The notes under the pieces were generated by a model. That model searched no databases. It saw only the letters and a list, made by a program, of their open reading frames with translations, and was not told the DNA's origin. From Buddleja alternifolia (Eukaryota; Streptophyta; Magnoliopsida; Lamiales; Scrophulariaceae): DNA of 64,000 bases. Shown piece by piece: positions 46,332-64,000 of this stretch (the first letter of the stretch is position 1; each line of letters opens with the position of its first letter). The stretch covers positions 6,821,246 through 6,885,245 of the forward strand of contig CM033402.1 of the NCBI GenBank assembly GCA_019426215.1, read 5' to 3'. The position numbers were made by a program, and so were the translations under genes.

Positions 46332-49300
46332 ATGGGGAAGTCTTTTATGAGCTTTGTGGTGATTATGCTTTCATGCTTGTTAGCTGCTTTTACAAAAGCA
46401 GATTACATGAAATACAAAGACCCCAAACAGCCCTTAAATGTTAGGATCGACGACTTGATGAGGAGAATGAGGGTTGATGAAAAGATTGGACAGATGACAC
46501 AGATTGAGAAGACGCTTGCCTCCCCTACCATCGTCCAGAAATATTTCATTGGTATTTGCATATATTTACGACCACATATGTGAAGTATTGTTTCTATAAT
46601 CTTCTTTTTTTTTTTGGGGCGGCGGGGGCACGAGCCGAGCCTGGCCAAATTGCTTGGCTCAAGTTCTTGCTCAATGACCCTGGAAAAATGAGCTTGAGCT
46701 TAGAATTTATTTTTTTTATTAATTTATATATTATCAAGTATAATTATAATAAATATTAAATATGTCATTATTTATACATATATAATATTATAAGGTATTA
46801 TATTATATATATATTTCTTATTAATAAGTAAATAAAATATATTTTTATGCTGGCTCACGAACCTCAAAACAAGTATTTCTTTGGCTCGAGATCAATTCGT
46901 CAAAAAAGCTCAGCTCGTTAGGTTCAGTTTGAGCTCGAGCTATTTTCGAGCCGACTCGGCTCGTTGATCCCTATGGGTTGGGGTGCAGGGGTTAAAGAGG
47001 GTTGACTCAAGCTCAAACGTGGATATGGTTGTTTGAAAGCCGACGAACCGCCCTTTTAGTGACTAATGTATAATTTTATTGATAATCATGAACTAATTGT
47101 GTTGGTATTAATCTTTTTGTTTGCAACCACAAAAGAATAACAACACCAATAACAATAGTGTAATAATATATGTGATAAATTTATTTCAGTCATAGCACCA
47201 ATACTTTGGAATATATGATAATTGGATAAGAGGCAAACTAGAAAATAGAAGAAGAAAATTTGACCATGATTTTGAGTCCAAAACCCTGACGGTAGGGGAA
47301 GTTGGGTGAACGTGATAGTTATAATTATAAATAAGGTTTTCTTAATTATGAAAAAGTAATTAAATAAGTGCATAATTCAATTTGCCATGATAAATCTTTT
47401 GGAATTTGAATGTGATTGCTTAATTTTTAAAAAAATCTTTTATTTTGGGCAGGTAGTGTAATAAGCGCAGGCGGGACTGGGGGAAGTGCTCCCGGTCCCA
47501 AGGCGCCAGCTGAGGATTGGGTGAATATGGTGAACGATCTTCAAAAGGGTGCTCTTTCGACCCGCCTTGGGATTCCTATGATTTATGGGATTGATGCAGT
47601 TCATGGCCATAGTTACGTGTACAACGCTACTATTTTCCCTCACAATGTTGGACTTGGAGTCACAAGGCAAGTATACATGTATTAAGAGTTAATTACATTG
47701 ACCTCTTCTAAAAGTATGACGAGAATGTCCAAGTTTCGGTATAATACTGGTACTCGAAGTCCCAAAATCTCCTAAAAATGACGGCTGAAAAAGCCATTAT
47801 GGTTTTGTCAAGACATAAGCAAACTGCTCCTACTTATGCTAAGAAATTTGACATTCTTTTGAATTTTCCAGCCACTTGTATCATTATCTTTTGTTTTTAT
47901 TTTTTAATTAAATGATATTTTCTAGCCCCCTATTTATGCCATTTACCATGACAAAAATGGTGGCACAGAGATCCAGGACTTGTGAAAAGGATAGGAGCTG
48001 CCACTGCACTTGAACTTAGAGCTACAGGAATTCCATACAATTTTGCACCTCCCATTTCTGTAAGCAAATTTAGCAACTTTCTAAATCCAATCACAATGAT
48101 GTTTGATAATGAATATATATATATAATCCAAGCGTTCCACTTTTTATAGGTATGCAGGGATCCAAGATGGGGTAGTTGTTACGAAAGCTACAGCGAAGAT
48201 CCTAAAATTGTTCGAGCAATGACTGAAATCATACCTGGTTTACAGGGCGATATCCCACCTTTTTCCTGCAAGGGTGTGCCCTTTGTTGCCGGAAAGTATG
48301 AATCCACATATATGTTAACGACTTATTCAGTTTCAGTTCTCTAGTTGAGCATTCATCAAAATCACCTAATAGATTGTTTCATATCAAGGTCAAAAGTTGC
48401 AGCTTGTGCAACCCAATTTGTGGGGGATGGTGGCACAATCAACGGCATCGACAAAAACAATACCGTGATCAACTTTCATGGGTTGCTTAGCATCCACATG
48501 CCTCCATATATTGATGCAATTAGAAAGGGTGTTTCCACAATTATGGTGGGTTATTCAAGTTTAAATGGCAAGAAGATGCATGCTAACCGTGATCTAGTTA
48601 CTGATTTCCTTAAAAACAAGCTTAAGTTTAGGGTAAATTCTAAAACAACATTCCACAATTTTCTTTTTCAAGTTATGCTGACTAAAATGATGGGATATTT
48701 CTAAGTCTCTATTTTGGGACCGGAAATTTTTTAGGGTTTCGTGGTATCAGCTTGGAAGGGCATCGACAGGATTACGGATCCACCCCGCGCAAACTATTCT
48801 TATTCTGTTCAAGCCGGAATTCTTGCGGGAATAGACATGGTTAGATTCAATCGTCTTGTCGTAAAATCCATGACCACTTCTGATCTTTAATGTCTAATTT
48901 AGCTGGCTTAACTATTTCAGGTTATGATTCCAGAGAATTTTACAGAATTTATCGATGAATTGACTGTCCAGGTGAAAAAGAATATTATCCCTATGAGCAG
49001 GATTGATGATGCTGTAAGGAGGATACTAAGGGTCAAGTTTGTTATGGGTCTATTTGAGAACCCTTTGGCTGATCTTAGCCTGGCAAACCAACTAGGCAGC
49101 CAGGTTATCTATCTAATATTTCATGCCGTAAAAAGATATTGTTTTCTGTAGTAGAAACTGCTCTGGTTATCGTCTTAAATACTAAGTCCACAATCAGAGG
49201 GGGCATTTCTAAGAATGATATATTATTAATAGATTGTCTTCTGGACAATGATTTCATTGAGATTTTTACAGCCATAATTTATCTCTCTCTAATATAGTAA

Positions 49301-50323
49301 TTCTAACTTCTGACAGGAACATAGGGAGTTGGCACGAGAAGCAGTAAGGAAATCATTAGTTCTCTTGAAGAATGGTAAAAGTGCTAATCAGCCATTAATC
49401 CCCCTTCCAAAGAAAGCACAAAAAGTACTAGTTGCGGGAACTCATGCCGATAATCTAGGATACCAATGTGGAGGATGGACAGTAGAATGGCAGGGTGTTT
49501 CAGGCAATGACCTTATAGTTGGTATGTTTTCTAACAATTAGCAAATGGAGATGTGCATATAGAGGGAATATAGCTCTGGTTCTCATATAATTATTTATAT
49601 AGAGACAGTCACATGGAGTAATTACCACATGCATACTAAGGTATTGCCAATTACCAAGACAATACATTCTCAATACTGAAAACTCAAAAAACAAAGGATG
49701 AAAGAAATTGTAATATACTCTTACTGATAGGAGAAGGGAAGTTATAGCAATTTCCCAAACATCAGGTTGTTTTTCGTAATTAGGGTCTCGAAATGGGGGT
49801 GTATATGTAATTCATTCTTTATATAACCTTCGCAGGAACTACAATCTTAAACGCTATTAAAAAGGCGGTCGACCCTTCTACACGAGTCATCTACAAGGAA
49901 AATCCATATATGAACCTTCTAAACTCACATGAATTCTCCTATGCCATCGTTATTGTGGGTGAAGTTCCATATGCCGAGATATATGGTGACAGCACAAATC
50001 TGAGTATAACCGAACCTGGTCCAACTATTATTAAGAATGTCTGTAAAGTCATCAAATGTGTTGTTATTGTCGTATCTGGGCGCCCCATTGCAATCAAGCC
50101 TTACCTTGCAGAGATAGACGCCCTTGTGTCTGCATGGCTTCCAGGAACAGAAGGCCAAGGTGTAGCTGATGTGTTATTTGGTGACTATGGTTTTACGGGA
50201 AAACTCGCTCACACTTGGTTTAAATCAGTAGACCAGCTCCCCATGAATGTTGGTGATCCGCATTATGATCCACTCTTTCCATTTGGATTTGGCCTGACAA
50301 TTAAACCTAGGCTAGGGAACTAA
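46332..50323 (+). CDS. GH3 glucan-exohydrolase paralogue with lost catalytic nucleophile (copy B, probable pseudoenzyme)
   Basis: Nine exons with the same phases as copy A: 46332-46551, 47453-47666, 47969-48059, 48150-48295, 48389-48632, 48735-48839, 48921-49103, 49317-49521, 49836-50323; total 1896 nt, 631 residues, no stop or frameshift. Residues 1-22 look like a signal peptide. With a constant offset of 26 from barley ExoI numbering (from memory), D121, Y279, R317 and the acid/base E517 are kept. The nucleophile Asp285 is Ala311 ([11 protein letters not shown]), Lys206-His207 is Thr232-Gln233 ([10 protein letters not shown]) and Arg158 is Ser184 (RWGSCYES). The sugar-clamp tryptophans (W312, CGGWTVEW) remain. 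It should fold and may bind ligand but should not hydrolyse by the normal retaining route. Intron 2 uses a GC donor. A TTTGCAG acceptor at 46315 suggests a 5'-UTR intron. Confidence 0.93.
46600..47010. repeat. Unidentified repeat in intron 1 of the second GH3 gene
   Basis: A GC-rich start (GGGGCGGCGGGGGCACGAGC), an AT-rich middle and an end rich in GAGCTCGAGC, CGAGCCGACTCGGCTCG. GAGCCGA/GAGCTCGA phrases of the same flavour recur at 43470-43740 in reverse arrangement. It is probably a transposon fragment; no class could be assigned. Confidence 0.45.
49610..49818. mobile_element. MITE family 1 copy, second GH3 gene intron 8
   Basis: Internal GCCAATTACCAAGACAATAC, GAAATTGTAATATACTCTTAC and the end GGGGGTGTATATGTAATTCA match the family. 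The element ends about 20 bp before the exon 9 acceptor. Confidence 0.65.
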
Positions 50324-51183
50324 AGGAGTAGTAATGACTTTTCGGGCTTTTTATGGCTCTTCAATTGCTCATGCAATGTGCTTAACTACAATCCTTTTTT
50401 GTAGAGCTTTAGCCGATGCAGATTTCTAAAGTTTAATAAAAAATATCTGTTATTCGCTATTCTGTTACTGTATAGAAATTTGGAAAATGATAGCATGCAA
50501 AATGTGTAACTTATTCATCAGAAACCTTTGTATATATCATTTTCAGTCGCATGAAATTTAGCATCTCATCACCCTAACATTTCCCTACTCTTTTGGCACC
50601 ACTCGACAAGTTACAACTTTTTTAAATGTGATCTATAGACATACATTCGAAAGATGCTACTCAGTCCTTCGATTTAGATATTAGTAAAGAGGAAGAGATT
50701 GATCTATTGCTACTCGTTGGTTGTTCTTGTAAACAGGAATAAAACGGTTCTTCACTCCACATCAGATAAAAACGTTCAGCTTTTCGCTAACCAGTGAGAT
50801 AATAGTACAGATAATCATTGTTGAGAAACAAAGATAAGCTCAAATCGACAAAATCTAAGCATTTCAACACTCAAAGCTCTGCAAACATGTCAAATTCGTA
50901 GTTCCTACAGAAAAAAATTGGACCCTATCAGAATCAATAAAGTTCCAATTTCCAATTCCTGCTAAAATCTTTTGCATTCTAAAAATCAGCCTACTTCAGA
51001 GACATTTTACATTGTGCACATATCGTTATCGTCGCATCAACTAAGGAGCCACATTTCATCAAGAAGACAAACAAAAAAAGCTTCAAAAATCAAAATTTCA
51101 ACTGCTTCTCAAATTCTCTCCCTAAATCAATGCGAAGACATAATTACAAAAAGCCAAACAACGTAAACGAAAAAAAAATCACC
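50324..51183. other. Intergenic between GH3-B and mtSSB, tail to tail
   Basis: Holds the 3' flanks of two convergent genes. No gene or clear repeat seen. Confidence 0.6.
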
Positions 51184-51816
51184 TCAATAGTAACCAACTC
51201 CACCAATCTCAGCTCTCGACAGCTGCTCCGCATCATCTCCATTGCCAAGAAACAAAATCCGTCCATTCCTCCGTATCGCAATCTCGCGTATCCTTCGCAC
51301 AAGACCGGTGATCGGATCATTAAAAATTTTCGTCTCCAAATTACCTTCCACATACAAAATCGAACCAGGAACGAGATTCTTCATCGCCAGCTCCCCCAAC
51401 CTCTCCGGATATACCGAAACCCTATGCCATTGCACCGAGCACCGATTCGCGTAATCTCTCGGCTCCTCGTTATCCAAAGGCCTCCGATTGTTCCGAATAC
51501 CGCCAGTTCCGAGAGAGAGCAGAGTCACCGTCCTTCCGCTCCTCAATTTCTTCTGTATCGGCGCCTGGCCTACTTGACCTACCAATATCGCCTTGTAAAT
51601 GCCGAGGTCTAAGCCGTTTTCGAGAGGCCGATCGCCGTTGGAGCGGTGCTGATTCGCGGAAGGAGAGGAGAGATTTGCGGATTCCGATTCGGCATCGGAG
51701 AGAGCTTTTGTGCAGAGGAAAGACGCCGAAGATTGGGTGATTAATTGTGAAGACGCCATTGCGCTGTATTTTGAGAAGATTAAACGGTGGAAGCTTCTGG
51801 AAATCGAAGACGCCAT
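51184..51816 (-). CDS. Mitochondrial single-stranded DNA-binding protein (SSB type, OB fold)
   Basis: A single 210-codon open frame. The first about 45 residues are Ser/Arg-rich with few acids, as in a mitochondrial presequence (MASSISRSFHRLIF). From about residue 70 the protein follows the plant mtSSB OB fold: YKAILVGQVGQAPIQKKLRS, TVTLLSLGTGG, NRCSVQWHRVSVYPERLGEL and SILYVEGNLETKIFNDPITG, ending near the C-terminus with a short tail and lacking the acidic bacterial SSB tail. It would coat single-stranded DNA during organelle DNA replication and repair. A second in-frame ATG 19 codons in (51759) repeats the same first codons (MAS), so either start is possible. No intron is seen. The gene is convergent with GH3-B and in the same direction as SMC3. 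Confidence 0.88.
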   Translation of the reverse strand: MASSISRSFHRLIFSKYSAMASSQLITQSSASFLCTKALSDAESESANLSSPSANQHRSNGDRPLENGLDLGIYKAILVGQVGQAPIQKKLRSGRTVTLLSLGTGGIRNNRRPLDNEEPRDYANRCSVQWHRVSVYPERLGELAMKNLVPGSILYVEGNLETKIFNDPITGLVRRIREIAIRRNGRILFLGNGDDAEQLSRAEIGGVGYY

Positions 51817-51899
51817 TGAAATGAAGGAATTTTTGCAGAGAGCGGCTGGAGAAATGGTGATCAGGAATGGAAGAAACCCTAAAATTTGGTAACCGAAGT

Positions 51900-53600
51900 G
51901 AGATTTGGGTTTTGGGAGGGTTTTTGCTGCACCGGTGACCTGACCCTGACCCGTCGATTTAGAAGTTGAACCCGCAAGGCCACAACCCGACCCTACCGTT
52001 AATTTAGACCAACCCGGCCCGAAAAGTGTCTCATCAATAACAAGAACATGAGAGGTTCATTTTATCGATTTATACTCAATTTCCAAGAAATGTTTTTAGA
52101 TGTGGATGTAGGTTGAAACAGCGTACGATATCAAATATATTTGGTTCAAAAAAATTGTTAGGAAAATTAGACCCGGTCGGATGAAATGTTATTTCTCTTT
52201 TAATTTTTTTTAGAGATAGTAAGAAATTTTATTTTTAGAGAGTAGAAATATAATGTTGAATGTGTGTTTGGATTAATTTTTTTTTAGTAGAAAAAAATGT
52301 AATGATTATAGGTACGATGTGATATATCTTTTCTTGTAAGAAAAGTTTTTTTTTTTTTTTTTTTGTGAGGTATAACTGGGTTCTATTTTATAAGAAAATC
52401 TAAACATATTTTATTTAAAACTCATCGATTAACACATCAAAAAATATGTAAAATAGTTCTTATTTCGCACCATGCGTCATTTCGAATCAAGATATATAAT
52501 TATTTAGTTGTATATATTAAAGATATTGGTGGATAAAAACTTTTTAGTTAGTGGATAAATTGTCAAACCATGAATAATAAATAATTTGATTTTCTTGAGA
52601 AAAATTCAAGAGAAATGCAACTAAATCCATTTTTCAAGGAATTTTAAATTTTTTTAGGAAATATTTAATGTAGTATTTCTTTAGAATATTTTTAAGAGAC
52701 GCCAAATAAATGCATTTTTAATGAGAAAAATCTATGAAAAATTGGAAAAAGTGGAAATGGGATTTCATCCAATTGGCACTTATTTTCTTTTTCCCACTAT
52801 TTTTTGTCTCAGCATTAGAGTTTTTCTCATATTTTTTTTTTCTTTTCATTTTCTAGTAATCAAACAATAGAAAATAATTTCGTTGTATTTTTTTATTATT
52901 TGAACCAAAAACAGATCCTGTCAAAGGCAATATAGCGCACCACAAGGAGGCAATACCATACACATCAATTGCCCTCTGTGTATATGCGTGCCACGGAATT
53001 TAAATTATGTTTGGTAAAACTGGGGGGGAAAAAGTTACTTTAGGTCTTTTTGATGAAAAATTATTTTTTGTTGTTCGATTTCACTGATAATGCTTCTACT
53101 TATATGGAAAAAAGCTAAAAAGAAATTAAAAATAAAGCATATATATGACACCTTCTACCAGCTTCTTCTTCATCTATATTTTAACAAGTTTTGCAAACAA
53201 TGTAATAGAAGACCGGAACTGGGTCCAGCATACATAAGAAAAATCATTCTCCATGACTTTTGTTTCCAAATCGAAATTGAATTGTCAAAACATATCATAC
53301 ACAATTCTGAGTTTCACATCAATTTGAAATGGGAATTATTTAAAAAGAAAAAGAAATAATTCAACAAAAGAAATTAAATCAAGCTTCTAGTAATCAAGCC
53401 AAATTGCAACTCCATAATTACATTTTTCACATTAAAACCAGAGTACCAGACACTATTGTAGAAGAAGGAAGACCAAACCAAACATCAATATCCATAAAAA
53501 CTAAAAATTCTAAACATGCTAGGAAGTACCCATCATTTATATATCTAACATAAATTTGTTTAAACTTACAAATTTGTCCCATCATCCTGATCATGGTATC
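51900..53600. other. Intergenic between mtSSB and SMC3, no gene seen
   Basis: AT-rich, with a T18 run at 52346-52363 and short open frames of no recognised similarity. 52900-53000 and 53030-53360 look like mobile-element debris. Confidence 0.5.

Positions 53601-64000
<10,400 letters not shown>

Noticed and set aside
46332..50323. Calling GH3 copy B a decayed pseudogene
   Set aside because: All nine exons are open, phases match copy A, splice sites are intact and the lost residues cluster in the active site while the rest of the family signature is kept.
53090..53359. 89-codon open frame between mtSSB and SMC3
   Set aside because: Lys-rich AT-driven sequence with no domain, no splice context and no recognised family.

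Overview
The window is nuclear DNA from a flowering plant, almost certainly a eudicot. Genes are intron-rich with plant-type intron lengths, intergenic DNA is AT-rich, and the gene families are plant ones: a molybdo-flavin aldehyde oxidase, GH3 beta-D-glucan exohydrolases, a MAIN-like plant mobile domain gene, mitochondrial SSB and cohesin SMC3. CACTA, Tat/Athila-type LTR and many MITE elements fill the spaces. The species cannot be named from sequence alone.

Layout. 1-8695 (minus): a MAIN-like (plant mobile domain) gene running off the left edge. It is split by a 6.9-kb CACTA transposon (1706-8624, TSD TGA) and also carries a nonsense codon. The CACTA element encodes a frameshifted TNPD-type transposase and a second spliced gene in which a Transposase_24-like N-terminus is joined to the C-terminal half of a Ulp1 cysteine protease; long palindromic repeats lie inside both ends. 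8700-10400 is an AT-rich tandem array followed by a cluster of GC-rich hairpins. 10802-11087 is a broken fragment of the splicing-factor gene SLU7. 12379-19221 is a young LTR element keeping gag and protease but with no reverse transcriptase, RNase H or integrase. Two back-to-back MITEs end 87 bp before the next gene.

20171-29065 (plus): a ten-exon aldehyde oxidase with recognisable 2Fe-2S, FAD and molybdopterin domains. One extra A in an A7 run of exon 4 shifts the frame; a 4084-nt exon sum (3n+1) agrees with a single insertion. 29066-35797 is a repeat-rich spacer. 35798-39829 and 46332-50323 (plus) are two tandem GH3 genes with the same nine-exon structure, including a conserved GC-AG intron. 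The first keeps the catalytic residues. The second is fully open but lacks the nucleophile Asp and three sugar-binding residues, so it looks like an intact pseudoenzyme. 51184-51816 (minus) is a mitochondrial single-stranded-DNA-binding protein. 53601 to beyond the right edge (minus) is SMC3, lacking only its N-terminal part in this window, with two U12-type introns (one AT-AC, one GT-AG).

The genes do not form a pathway or operon; each is an independent plant locus. The most notable results are the GH3 pseudoenzyme beside its active-looking paralogue, the pair of minor-spliceosome introns in SMC3, the CACTA insertion whose removal leaves an in-frame MAIN-like junction, and one small MITE family found in introns of three neighbouring genes. 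Exon borders were set by eye from splice signals and protein-family conservation, without alignment software.
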